The notes under the pieces were generated by a model. The model was not told the origin of the DNA, ran no database searches, and worked only from the letters and a program-made list of their open reading frames with translations. The position numbers and the translations under genes are program-made. Of a stretch of DNA of 15,026 bases, positions 10,801 through 15,026 are shown in pieces. The stretch is taken from assembly GCA_031257955.1 (NCBI GenBank), contig JAIRNQ010000006.1, positions 1 to 15,026 on the forward strand. The letters run 5' to 3'. Within the stretch, counting starts at the first letter, position 1; each line of letters starts with the position of its first letter. Source of the DNA: Deltaproteobacteria bacterium (lineage in GTDB: Bacteria > Desulfobacterota > Desulfarculia > Adiutricales > Adiutricaceae).

Positions 10801-11237
10801 AGTTCACCATGTGTATCATGTAAACTAGCGTCAAGCCCATCTTGAATAATTTTTTTGGATATTATATACTCAGGTAAAAATATATTGGGATAAAAAACTG
10901 TTTTTCCTCCACCAAAACTACTACCAAAAGAAGGATCTACATAACTATTTAAATCTATTTTTATAAATTGATCAATATTTCCCATCAAGAGATCGACCCA
11001 GTATTGGGCCCCCCTGGCAACGGAGGCCAATTCCGCGGAGTTAAAGTCTGTTCGCGTAACCATTCCGTCAGGATCCCCGGCCTCGGAAACGTTAAACCTT
11101 ATCCCGCCGGTGCCGCTTTCGTTAAGGACGTCAAGGTTATAGTAAGCCCCAAGCCGTTCGGGACCGAAGGTGACAGCCAAGGAAATAATGGCTAAAAGGA
11201 GCCACTTTAATATTACTTCGTTCCTATTTTTTGACAT
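1884..11237 (-). CDS. Giant type Va autotransporter, metzincin-like N-terminal domain
   Basis: A 3117-residue secreted surface protein. Residues 1-31 look like a signal peptide: basic start, hydrophobic ILKWLLLAIISLAVTF, possible cleavage after LGA. Residues about 32-290 resemble a metzincin-type peptidase domain: IRELATVLGLHY (172-183) sits where HExxHxxGxxH is expected, and a Met-turn-like SLLSYNFM (256-263) is followed by EVEMAAFIDMGYDID. The zinc histidines are missing, so catalysis is doubtful. A beta-helix-like stretch follows, including GAGTLTINSS near residue 670, typical of autotransporter-associated beta-strand repeats. Six tandem modules (about 845-2730), a helical linker and a beta-barrel of about 278 residues (about 2840-3117) ending in LGLQF complete it. 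I saw no cysteine, as is common in autotransporter passengers. ATG 11237 is chosen over the longer open frame (to 11483) because it has a GAGG ribosome binding site and signal peptide, whereas the 82-residue extension is Arg/Pro-rich with three cysteines. The gene stands alone. Export via the Sec and BAM systems is expected from the family; the ligand is unknown. Confidence 0.9.
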   Translation of the reverse strand: MSKNRNEVILKWLLLAIISLAVTFGPERLGAYYNLDVLNESGTGGIRFNVSEAGDPDGMVTRTDFNSAELASVARGAQYWVDLLMGNIDQFIKIDLNSYVDPSFGSSFGGGKTVFYPNIFLPEYIISKKIIQDGLDASLHDTHGELQLFTFRDLFEFQTNLAHGATFESVVIRELATVLGLHYNYTSDPRDLSDFWVLVADKFYFNGPEANFVYNDGTHNAQNLVPYDYSWTMDPNMASTDSPDAYTLWRLGIYGSLLSYNFMRNYAALTEVEMAAFIDMGYDIDLRNYYGRSIYTGGTLLEPNTVLNEATFFARNGAGTAYLPNASNETAYGVGLHIFGSHNDVTQLGTIMADGRAAAGVRIDGVGNNLTIAPGVTVQANGPGGTAALVAFGSNHSINHRGILSATGENGVGLRIDFGLTGSRDVPNYGWWGGTGPAYSFYENGLPVNQYHEHEYFFRDKSLLNGAAALKVDITGSIVGGSGPMGAAVYIGPGAFVEGIFFMRPFGSPTTNPILGDIITDYDMFYAIPVTELATELIFGYASDASGKSTDNYDPDFDLVLDGKILGYDAAWTPPDWETNIIYQGTQADTFLGRGLFNLIFAGGKTTVNDDVWVNSLAVQEHGTLVVGDGSDLKITGNGNRLVNLGKIVFDVTGDRTLTSAIDGSGIVEKTGAGTLTINSSQAYTGDTVVTAGSLLLGAGGYLESVKIGGGGSISGTGTVKNLTVNGGGVSPGADQYGALTVSGALALNGATLYADLTGALQRDLISAGSLSLSTLHKNRIELRQFLPGLYLFGVLANKLDEGTDINEYFTGVYSAGLALDRSQYALSLNETGNEIWLELVDPARNLTWTGALGGGWAANGNWKSQSQTTVNFLPHDYVIFDDSATTKTVYLSGSYQVGGMEIRDAQYVFDGGEIIGLVDSQYDNRQTGKLELIGSAKATVLSNLRFENGIEIGPNARLVFDGASNLVSTDIENAGTLELRSSALVHLSDAIGDLSGSGNLIKSGLSDLWLDGDFSLATGNLLHQSGQLSLAGTYGGSYAQTAGLTLTVNGDSQILKDATFRGTVNLGADLSIGEEAIFEGATVKLGDGLLGGSLSVGSYAVFNGTTIEYALGAGNIIEVSGTANFQGTGNVVDLNTFTTGVYTILTSSGGLTFDQGDPNITVTLQSGALTGRMGKTWAASTANALTLTLYAQNLALVWNGGSGNVVWNQSDSSWKNTSDGTESFVAQDKATFRDPGPATTVTVSGQANVSGLDVEAGDYTFQGDPLVGTASANGLGSPTGKLAVSGSGTRATFKNVIDFQGGLEIGQNSRVILTESASLGSTHITNAGTLEFNLAGGESFELANADNALSGAGNLAKSGAGTLTLTGYFESDAGRLDHLAGTLVLAGNYRGDYAQAAGTTFSLGAVSRINGDATFRGNVSTHYGLSIEGDATFDGAIIHWDPTLSQVIETDTGVVTVANGASLDLSGFISVTQAPILKTTNASGLNLNADFLVTVNGQVPLARQSASFDLSQDQSTLLFTLENANLELIWNNTAGTLAWNAANWKNGADVNQTQLDGDKVVFDGSHTGTITLSSAATVSDLVVSAGDYVFVGMPITVTAQASGALPRLGQLAISSGASATFENTLSFVSAAIGSGGTLTLKNAGHFGSPAQIANGGTLVFETDSGQSQSLGAAAIVLSGSGSVKKTGDGTLNLSGNYSTTLTQAFLQEAGTVNLNGTLGGAYSLGAGAKLAAADSSGIAGVSEFSGTLALAGRLNLGASALFSNGAKVEVGDLSGSLVAVTGQAQFGGTVTFDLNEFSADRYVLVRASGFTGLSNPEAQLSLTLDGQPLTSRQGHLWETNGSDLALYLFANNFVTRWTASGGGNWDPTSANWSGGGQNLFLNGDKAVFDASRAGSINVVSDVVVSDMLVQSGEFSFSGSKITGNAIGTTLTDATGKLTLQSGANVTLRNQVEFFGGVAVEAGSRLTLTGQGAILPGTVTLGGALVYNYSSDVVPAFAVNGSAGAEVIKQGAGKLTVGPNLLANFSGDFNHQYGEVVLGGTLGGDYAQTLTGALLRVGGNAIIAGNALIDGSIVGSTLRINGDATLNSVSLDFNPSLLGGSPFLSVGGTLTIAGPTSVNIDVAQFAAGTYALARAETDIEADLGANSWQVYVGGDYAINDRQGAKVTVSGDTLNVVLTSDENMTLLWVGDNGDHWNPLDYNFVDYLGGASPLYSFAQLDSVMFDAMWSGTVVVDGSVAVSGMTITGGDYVFQGGGIIGSSNDPVGDRFAPTRALLVKSGATVEFQNEVTFVNGVTIENGAQVRLGDGGHFNGMAITNYGTLTFDRSWQSYELAGHLAGSGAWVKEGYFELTVSGAQTGVTGLLEHRQGTINLNGFWGGSYRGSAGTNLMAGSGAAINGAATFGGTLNPRGTLSIVGLATFDNASLTLDLAEGDLVQANSFSFIGNNQMTVSLASVAAGEWAVFRRLSGLFADADLARWDLADINHSRVQANLVASTDKTELLLKTTLSNLDLEWRGSVDRNWDLTTANWSNGETFLQGDLATFSGAAQGQVYLGGQINVGQLTVSSGAYEFVGPGSINGVLGTALPGAVGGFSLTGGSARLATSAPAVFAGEVRVSGGQLTLGTYLIASGDFTLSPSGTLAFEGALTLNGQTAVLSAASISARDINLSGTLTAEIIDLAAVASNTPYQTVAATASGTLSTAGATLSGSKSFYDYSFAPVGRDLVLTVTPKTGDSGLVGLGGGSTNGREILGSVQEGLKGGVQIGGELQRVLETALAGTPAEAEAIISGLSAVSVAHSTLQTRTIQTQSKDFVNSALGYEPYSFYTPASGAPAAGSPAAGYVDGAWGVKTSVGGRWGRGRALEGDPAFEFKSGSAQLAIEHVFGPYRAGGALLVGQTEADWDNGASANSEDLSGTLFFRHDLDQVYYTLQAFAGRSAVEAARRPVPGLEASGEYAITWAGASATAGRHFLVDGWNLTPRLGMTYSSTLMEGYTETGAGNLNFRYSPERLRSLEFELGAFVSREIVLQSSGRLLTPRLNLGLALETMDTQITVATSFAEIPGLPSFSTFSRDYGRLRFVAESGLDYEIGDSATISLDYRGSFRKAENNHGLSMGLGLQF
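3048..8705 (-). repeat. Six tandem passenger modules within the autotransporter
   Basis: Each module opens with a conserved block of the type N-L-x-L-x-W, then W, N-W, a G/D-x-x-x-F-D segment, a V-S-G-type strand and a G-x-Y-x-F-x-G strand. Module starts on the minus strand are 8705 (RNLTW), 7658 (NLALVW), 6662 (NLELIW), 5681 (NFVTRW), 4694 (NMTLLW) and 3713 (NLDLEW). Lengths are about 349, 332, 327, 329 and 327 residues, and 222 for the last, which ends at DLVLTVTPK and lacks a middle section. Internal signatures also recur in order: GKL-x-[LV], an A-TF-x-N strand, GAGTL-type strands, GTYGGSYAQ-like and GDATF-like strands. Repeats are clear at protein level but diverged, implying old duplications. 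They probably extend a beta-helical stalk. Confidence 0.85.
10745..10985 (-). other. AT-rich island inside the autotransporter gene
   Basis: By hand count 10741-10980 is about 28% GC (67 of 240), against clearly GC-rich sequence on both sides. It encodes residues about 85-163 in the intact reading frame. Codons switch to AT-ending forms (TTA Leu, ATA Ile, AAA Lys, AGT Ser, GAT Asp), whereas the rest of the gene favours GCC, GTC, CTG and GGC-type codons. Both edges are abrupt. The frame is not broken, so this is a coding segment of different base composition, perhaps imported by recombination with an AT-rich homologue or kept for a reason such as local RNA structure or slow translation. Confidence 0.8.
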
Positions 11238-11243
11238 TTTTCG

Positions 11244-11250
11244 CCTCACT
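11244..11250 (-). promoter_or_regulatory. Ribosome binding site deciding the autotransporter start
   Basis: On the minus strand the sequence AGTGAGG ends 6 nt before ATG 11237 (spacer CGAAAA). The GAGG core and spacing are those of a Shine-Dalgarno site. Together with the signal peptide that starts exactly there, it supports 11237 as the start and argues against the longer open frame to 11483. Confidence 0.65.
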
Positions 11251-11418
11251 GACGGTCCAATTATTTTCCGGTCCGGCGCTCTCCGCCCCTTCGCCCCCAA
11301 AGCCCGGCGGCCTCCGCTCCACCGGACCCGCGGCCTCAGAGCCGCCGGGCAAGCGGCACTTTCTGTTCCCGCGTCCAATGGCCCAGGCGTCACCCAAAGG
11401 CCTCCGCGGCCGAAGGGC

Positions 11419-11456
11419 AAAAAACACGCCGACGGCGCCCGGGAATCCCGGCGCCG
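11419..11456 (-). promoter_or_regulatory. Possible attenuator hairpin in the autotransporter leader
   Basis: On the minus strand, about 200 nt upstream of the start codon, 11450-11456 pair with 11433-11439 over 7 bp (CGGCGCC against GGCGCCG), extended by GGG/CCC across one bulged base. A run of six T (11419-11424 read in reverse) lies 8 nt past this stem. A smaller alternative stem, CGCC-GTC-GGCG, overlaps its base and ends 2 nt before the T-run. Two mutually exclusive stems with a T-run recall transcription attenuation. The spacing of the main stem is longer than in ordinary terminators, so this is tentative. Confidence 0.35.
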
Positions 11457-11483
11457 GCATCCTTCCGGATCCGATTTAAGCAA

Positions 11484-12120
11484 GCTCTATCGGCGTCGGA
11501 CGGCGGGCGCCGGGTTGGCCAAAGACCTTTTCTGGACTATGGCCAATGTTAAAACGGCCTTGCGTCCCATCGGTTGGTGAGAGCGGCGTTTCTGGCCGCG
11601 ATATCCAATTTAGTGTCTATAGCGGTAATCGCGAATAACAAGGAGCGACTTGGCTTCTTGCCTGAATTATAATACGACATCAAAAAAAATAATACAAGTC
11701 CATTTTTCACTAGATTATATATGGCTTATCCCAGTCTTATCATAGGAAGTCTTTATTTTAAAACAGCCTGACTTGGGTAAATTTTTAATTAGCCAATAAA
11801 TACATGGCTTTAACCTTATCTTTACTATTTAACTCAGAGTCACATTTTAACTAAGCCATTATTTAGGCTGGTTTATCCAGACTAAACGATATTATTTCTT
11901 TGCTCATAACTAGTTTTACCTCGCTAAAATTCATTTTGGTCATCATAATACTATGTTTTAATTGATCTTATTTATCTTAACTCTAATCTTTATCTATAAT
12001 ATACCTATATTTACTGTCTTATAACTACTTGATCGTAGAGCTAAGCTTTTTCTGGACGGGTTGAGGCGGGGCGAAAATCGATTTCTGTTTCAAGATGAAA
12101 TCTTAACGATTACCGTTCGG
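11484..12120. other. Intergenic: GC-rich leader then AT-rich block, no gene seen
   Basis: From 11484 to about 11650 the DNA is GC-rich and continues the leader of the divergent autotransporter. From about 11660 to 12045 it becomes strongly AT-rich (the line 11941-12000 is 11 GC of 60), with stops in all frames and no long repeat. Near 12078-12111 there are only short inverted repeats such as GATTTC/GAAATC. I see no tRNA, no transposase remnant and no convincing small gene. Confidence 0.7.
11669..11697 (-). promoter_or_regulatory. Candidate sigma-70-type promoter for the autotransporter
   Basis: On the minus strand TTGTAT (11697-11692) and TATTAT (11674-11669) are separated by 17 nt, with an overlapping TATAAT three bases further on. 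It is the best promoter-like match I found upstream of the giant gene, and would give a leader of roughly 420 nt containing the hairpin at 11419-11456. The surrounding DNA is AT-rich, where such matches arise by chance. Confidence 0.3.
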
Positions 12121-12193
12121 CTTTAAAATTCGCCTAGGCCGCTAGGGGGAATTGCCCCGCCGCTCCGCCCCCAAACCGCATATATAGCCGCCA

Positions 12194-12320
12194 AACTCTC
12201 CCGCCCAATCCCTTGGCCGGTCCAGGCCAAAGCCAGGCGCCTACCCATTTCGCCCGTAACTCTCCCGCTCAACCCCTTGGCCGGTCCTGGCAAAAACAGG
12301 CGCCTACCCATTTCGCCCGT
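12194..12320. repeat. Two-copy 64-bp tandem duplication
   Basis: Copy 1 (12194-12257) and copy 2 (12258-12320) both start AACTCTCCCGC, share CCCTTGGCCGGTCC and end GGCGCCTACCCATTTCGCCC. They differ by a handful of substitutions and one indel around the middle. A minus-strand open frame (12123-12374) reads through both copies with a repeated GEMGRRL peptide. It has no recognisable domain, and I take it to be chance reading of GC-rich repeat DNA. Confidence 0.85.
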
Positions 12321-12351
12321 AATCCGACCGGCCGACCCGACAATACAAATA

Positions 12352-12383
12352 CCGGTCCATTCTCGCCGGTCCATTCTCGCCGG
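12352..12383. repeat. 14-bp short tandem repeat, two copies plus a partial
   Basis: The unit CCGGTCCATTCTCG occurs at 12352-12365 and 12366-12379 without mismatch, and CCGG begins a third copy. It follows the 64-bp duplication, so this GC-rich 12121-12480 block shows two separate slippage-type duplications. The rest of the block (12384-12500) holds nothing I can name. Confidence 0.85.
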
Positions 12384-12561
12384 CCGGGATGGTCGCTTAT
12401 CGGCACCTCACCGACCATATGCCGCCATTACTGGCCGGCCTTCGGGCCCTCGGTAAGAGTGCCGGGAGCGGCCTGGTTAAGTTCAGTACCGTGACTGAGG
12501 ATCGGCTGGGGATATGGAAGTTTTAGAGGATAGGGGAAAAGGCTGGTTGGCGTTTATCCGT

Positions 12562-12690
12562 TTTAGACAATTCTAGGTAGAGGCTTATTACTGTCAATAA
12601 TAATTTTTTTCTTTTTTTATATTTTCATTGTCTAAATAATTAATTATTTGTACTTTAAGAAATAAGTAAACTAATAATAACTAATAATAA
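12562..12690. repeat. AT-rich block with inverted repeats, palindrome and 10-bp direct repeat
   Basis: TTTAGACAAT (12562-12571) and ATTGTCTAAA (12627-12636) are perfect 10-bp inverted repeats 55 bp apart. Overlapping the second arm is a perfect 16-bp palindrome, AAATAATTAATTATTT (12634-12649). Further on, CTAATAATAA is repeated perfectly head to tail (12671-12690). The stretch 12601-12720 has only about 14 GC in 120 bases by hand count. The structure could be an operator or UP-element region for the plus-strand gene, a small mobile-element scar, or low-complexity DNA. I found no coding sequence. Confidence 0.7.
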
Positions 12691-13077
12691 TTAAATTATA
12701 TTGATAAAAGTTATAGATAGCGCTTTTTTAAATAGTCTTATTGGTTGTAATTATATCCCAGTAAGACATTGTGATTCTTCGTCTTGAGTCAAATCTCACA
12801 TAGGGTTTATATTCCAAGCTGGATATGGTAAAATTCCACAATGTCTGCTTCGCGAAAGCAAAGGATTGGCAGCTTCGCGGGGCTTCTCGAAAATGGATTG
12901 AAAATTAGTAAAGCGAACGTATTGGGCCGCTCCCGGGCTTGGTCTTTGGGAACCGGGAGTGTTAGTTTTCCATGGATACTCATTTAGGGTACGCCTAGGA
13001 TGGCATTTTATTATTTATCCGCACGGGCTAACTAACGGTAGCCTTTTTTCGGGCCCTTTGGGTCTGCGAGCTATGTT
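12691..13077. other. Upstream region of the sensor gene, no promoter assigned
   Basis: I see no gene here and no promoter good enough to call. Small structures are present: TGCTT-CGCGA-AAGCA (12846-12860), with GCTTCGCG repeated again at 12872-12879, and the larger hairpin listed separately at 12930-12959. An open frame starting at 12959 overlaps the next gene out of frame and looks spurious. In-frame with the sensor gene a stop codon (13039-13041) closes the frame just upstream. Confidence 0.6.
12930..12959 (+). other. Hairpin in the leader of the sensor gene
   Basis: CTCCCGG (12930-12936) pairs with CCGGGAG (12953-12959) over 7 bp, with a 16-nt loop. It is followed by TGTTAGTTTTCC, a weakly T-rich sequence. 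It lies about 120 nt before ATG 13078 on the sense strand and might be a leader structure or attenuator, or the end of an unseen small RNA. Evidence is limited to the stem itself. Confidence 0.35.
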
Positions 13078-14871
13078 ATGGCTAACTTACGACCTATCAT
13101 TAAAACAATCGAAAGCAAATGCGTCAATTGCCAGCGCTGCATCGCCGCCTGCCCGGTAAAATTCGCCAATGACGCGACCAGCGGCAACGTCGTTAAGGTG
13201 GTCGACAATCTGTGCATCGGCTGCGGGCATTGTATCTACGCTTGCCAGCATGGGGCCAGGGTGGGGATCGACGATTTTGACACCTTTTTGCAGGATTTGA
13301 GGAATAAAACTCCGATAATCGCCATAGTGGCCCCCGCCGTCGCTTCTACCTTCCCCGATCAGTACTTTAATTTCAATGGTTGGCTCAAATCTTTGGGCGT
13401 CAAGGCCATCTTTGACGTTAGCTTTGGGGCCGAGCTTACCGTCAAGAGCTACTGGGAGTACATCAAGGCAAAAAAGCCTTCTTGCGTCCTGGCCCAGCCC
13501 TGCCCGGCCCTGGTTAACTACTGCGAGATTTACCACCCGGAACTCTTACGCTACCTGGCGCCGGCCGACAGCCCCATGCTACATAGCATGAAAATGATTA
13601 GGGCCTATTTCCCGGAGTATGATAAGTATAAAATCGCCGTTATGTCGCCCTGTTACGCCAAGCGCCGGGAATTCGACGAAACCGGTTACGGCGACTACAA
13701 CGTGACCTTCAATAGTCTCCTAAACTACATTACCGAAAACGGGATCGATCTGGCCGTCTATCCGGAAGATCCTTACCTGGGCCCCTTGCCGGAGAGGGCC
13801 GTCAACTTCTCCATGCCTGGCGGTTTAATGGCCACCTTGGAGCGATACCACCCTGGGGTTTATAGCTTTACCCGCAAGATTGAAGGACCGGAGATTGTCT
13901 ACCCTTACCTGGATACCCTATCCCGCTCCATCAGGGCCGGCGTGGCCCCGCTTTTGATCGACGCCCTAAACTGCGACGCCGGCTGCAACGGCGGTACCGG
14001 GGTCCCTAACATACACGAAAGGACTTTTGACGAGCTGGAACACAATGTCAGACAACGCTCCAAGGCCATGCAAAAGTTCCACGCCAAGCAGCTAAAGCAG
14101 GAAAAGCCCAAGGGACTCAAGAAGTTATTGGGGGTTATCAACCCCAAGGCCAAAAAGGCCGCGACGGTTAACGACTTGGTGGCCGAGTATTGGGAACCCG
14201 GTCTTTACGACCGGGGTTACGTGGACCACAGCGCCAACTTCAAAACCTCAATCATGACCCCGGCCCAACGCGAGGCCATCGCCAAACGTCTGGGCAAGGA
14301 AGACACCGACGATTTCTTCAACTGCTCCGGTTGCGGTTACCACGCCTGCGAAAAGATGATCATGGCCATACACATGGGTATCAACAACCCGGGCAATTGC
14401 CAGCATTATACCCTTAAGCGCATGACTAAGGGCCATGACCACATAATTAATATCCTAGATCTCACCGAAAACGTCCACACGTCGATCGTCACCGCCGAAG
14501 AGTCGATCAAGAACATGGCCCTTTCCATGGAGGAGATCAACGGCCTCTCCACCAAAATCGGTTCCGTCCTTAAGTCCATTGAGGATATATCCTTCCAGAC
14601 CAACATCCTGGCCCTAAACGCCGCCGTGGAAGCCGCCCGGGCCGGGGACGCCGGCGCCGGCTTCGCCGTCGTGGCCGACGAGGTCCGTAACCTGGCTTCC
14701 AAAAGCGCCAGCGCCGTAATCGACACCCGAAAGATGATTGAGAGTACCATAGCCAACGTAGAGGACGGCTTCAAAAGCTCCCAGACGGTCAGGGGCCACT
14801 TCGACCAAATTCTTAGCAACTCAACCGATATCCTGGACATCTCCGCCACCATCAAAGAAGAGCTGGAGTAA
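13078..14871 (+). CDS. [FeFe]-hydrogenase-like sensor fused to chemotaxis signalling domain
   Basis: A 597-residue predicted cytoplasmic protein with no signal peptide or membrane segment. Two ferredoxin-type [4Fe-4S] motifs come first (C15, C18, C21, C25; C46, C49, C52, C56). The H-cluster domain follows (about 78-310) with the three signatures in degenerate form: AQPCP (C142), MSPCYAKRREF (C192) and NCDAGCNGG (C299, C303). All four cluster cysteines are present, but canonical TSCCP is AQPCP, so the proton-transfer cysteine is Pro. A charged linker (about 320-400) leads to a Cx2Cx4Cx16C motif (C416, C419, C424, C441), known from sensory group C (HydS-type) hydrogenases. Residues about 455-597 form a chemoreceptor coiled-coil hairpin with the conserved tip QTNILALNAAVEAARAG (507-523) and GFAVVADEVRNLA. 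HAMP and transmembrane parts are absent. Likely role: sensing H2 or redox state and signalling to CheA/CheW. High turnover is not expected. ATG 13078 is the first in-frame start after a stop; its ribosome binding site (GCGAG) is weak. Confidence 0.88.
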   Translation: MANLRPIIKTIESKCVNCQRCIAACPVKFANDATSGNVVKVVDNLCIGCGHCIYACQHGARVGIDDFDTFLQDLRNKTPIIAIVAPAVASTFPDQYFNFNGWLKSLGVKAIFDVSFGAELTVKSYWEYIKAKKPSCVLAQPCPALVNYCEIYHPELLRYLAPADSPMLHSMKMIRAYFPEYDKYKIAVMSPCYAKRREFDETGYGDYNVTFNSLLNYITENGIDLAVYPEDPYLGPLPERAVNFSMPGGLMATLERYHPGVYSFTRKIEGPEIVYPYLDTLSRSIRAGVAPLLIDALNCDAGCNGGTGVPNIHERTFDELEHNVRQRSKAMQKFHAKQLKQEKPKGLKKLLGVINPKAKKAATVNDLVAEYWEPGLYDRGYVDHSANFKTSIMTPAQREAIAKRLGKEDTDDFFNCSGCGYHACEKMIMAIHMGINNPGNCQHYTLKRMTKGHDHIINILDLTENVHTSIVTAEESIKNMALSMEEINGLSTKIGSVLKSIEDISFQTNILALNAAVEAARAGDAGAGFAVVADEVRNLASKSASAVIDTRKMIESTIANVEDGFKSSQTVRGHFDQILSNSTDILDISATIKEELE

Positions 14872-14890
14872 ACCCCTTTTGCCTAACCCC

Positions 14891-14920
14891 CCAAAGGGCC
14901 CCAGACTAAGGGCCCTTTGG
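14891..14920 (+). terminator. Hairpin terminator after the sensor gene
   Basis: CCAAAGGGCCC (14891-14901) pairs perfectly over 11 bp with GGGCCCTTTGG (14910-14920), with an 8-nt loop. It starts 19 nt after the stop codon. The following sequence TTATGGG is only slightly T-rich, so termination may be inefficient or may need other factors. The region from 14921 to the window end shows no gene. Confidence 0.6.
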
Positions 14921-15026
14921 TTATGGGCCCGGAGTCGGGCCGACGCCCCCAAACCAATATCCCCAGGCTAACCCTCCAGCCTTAACCTTAATCCTTGCCC
15001 TCCAATCGCTACCCACCACGCTCGAA

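Noticed and set aside
11238..11483. 82-codon upstream extension of the autotransporter frame
   Set aside because: It precedes a clean signal peptide with its own ribosome binding site, is rich in Arg, Pro and Gly, and contains three cysteines while the rest of the protein has none that I could find. It is more likely leader RNA.
11170..11580. Plus-strand 136-codon open frame overlapping the autotransporter start
   Set aside because: It overlaps the real gene and its leader antisense, is Arg/Pro-rich and has no family resemblance.
12123..12374. Minus-strand 83-codon open frame with a repeated GEMGRRL peptide
   Set aside because: It simply reads through the 64-bp tandem duplication, has no recognisable domain or ribosome binding site, and the DNA is GC-rich, where long frames arise by chance.
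12768..12801. TGTGA...TCACA half-sites suggesting a CRP/FNR-type operator
   Set aside because: The half-sites are about 20 bp apart instead of 6, so they do not match the known operator geometry.
12866..12884. TTGGCAG...-like sigma-54 promoter
   Set aside because: The GC of the -12 element is not at the required distance from the GG of the -24 element.
12959..13159. Plus-strand 66-codon open frame overlapping the sensor gene start
   Set aside because: It overlaps the ferredoxin-motif coding region in another frame and shows no domain. Translation of the sensor frame is clearly the conserved one.

Overview
The window reads as chromosomal DNA from a Gram-negative anaerobe with a mosaic of GC-rich coding sequence and AT-rich or repeat-rich non-coding sequence. 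The outer membrane is implied by a complete type Va autotransporter. The anaerobic lifestyle is implied by an [FeFe]-hydrogenase-type H-cluster domain with several predicted iron-sulfur clusters, fused to a chemotaxis signalling tip. A Desulfobacterota-like (deltaproteobacterial) gut or sediment organism would fit this combination, but that is inference; no rRNA or universal marker gene is present.

Layout. Positions 1 to about 1680 carry no credible gene. They hold a decaying tandem array of about a dozen units of roughly 104-122 bp, built on the recurring motif AATAATCG, with a 240-bp higher-order alternation and strong C-over-G strand asymmetry. Two hairpins follow, one of them a good minus-strand terminator (1733-1785), and then one enormous minus-strand gene (1884-11237). 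It encodes a 3117-residue autotransporter: signal peptide, an N-terminal domain resembling a metzincin-type peptidase whose zinc-binding motif looks destroyed, a beta-helix-like region, six tandem modules (five of about 327-349 residues and a shorter sixth), a helical linker and a C-terminal beta-barrel ending in Phe. A 240-bp AT-rich island lies inside its 5' third.

Positions 11238-13077 are a 1.8-kb divergent intergenic region. It contains a GC-rich leader with an attenuator-like hairpin, a candidate minus-strand promoter, a roughly 400-bp AT-rich block, a GC-rich block with two small tandem duplications, and a second, extremely AT-rich block with palindromes and direct repeats.

The plus-strand gene at 13078-14871 encodes a 597-residue soluble protein. 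It has two ferredoxin-type [4Fe-4S] motifs, an H-cluster domain with all four cysteine ligands but without the usual proton-transfer cysteine, a Cx2Cx4Cx16C iron-sulfur motif, and a short methyl-accepting chemotaxis signalling hairpin. The simplest reading is a cytoplasmic H2 or redox sensor that speaks to the CheA/CheW array. A hairpin terminator-like structure closes this gene.

The two genes are divergent and nothing in the sequence shows that they work together. The strongest candidate for an unusual system is the hydrogenase-chemoreceptor fusion. The satellite-like array and the autotransporter with its inactivated peptidase-like head and AT-rich patch are the next most interesting items.
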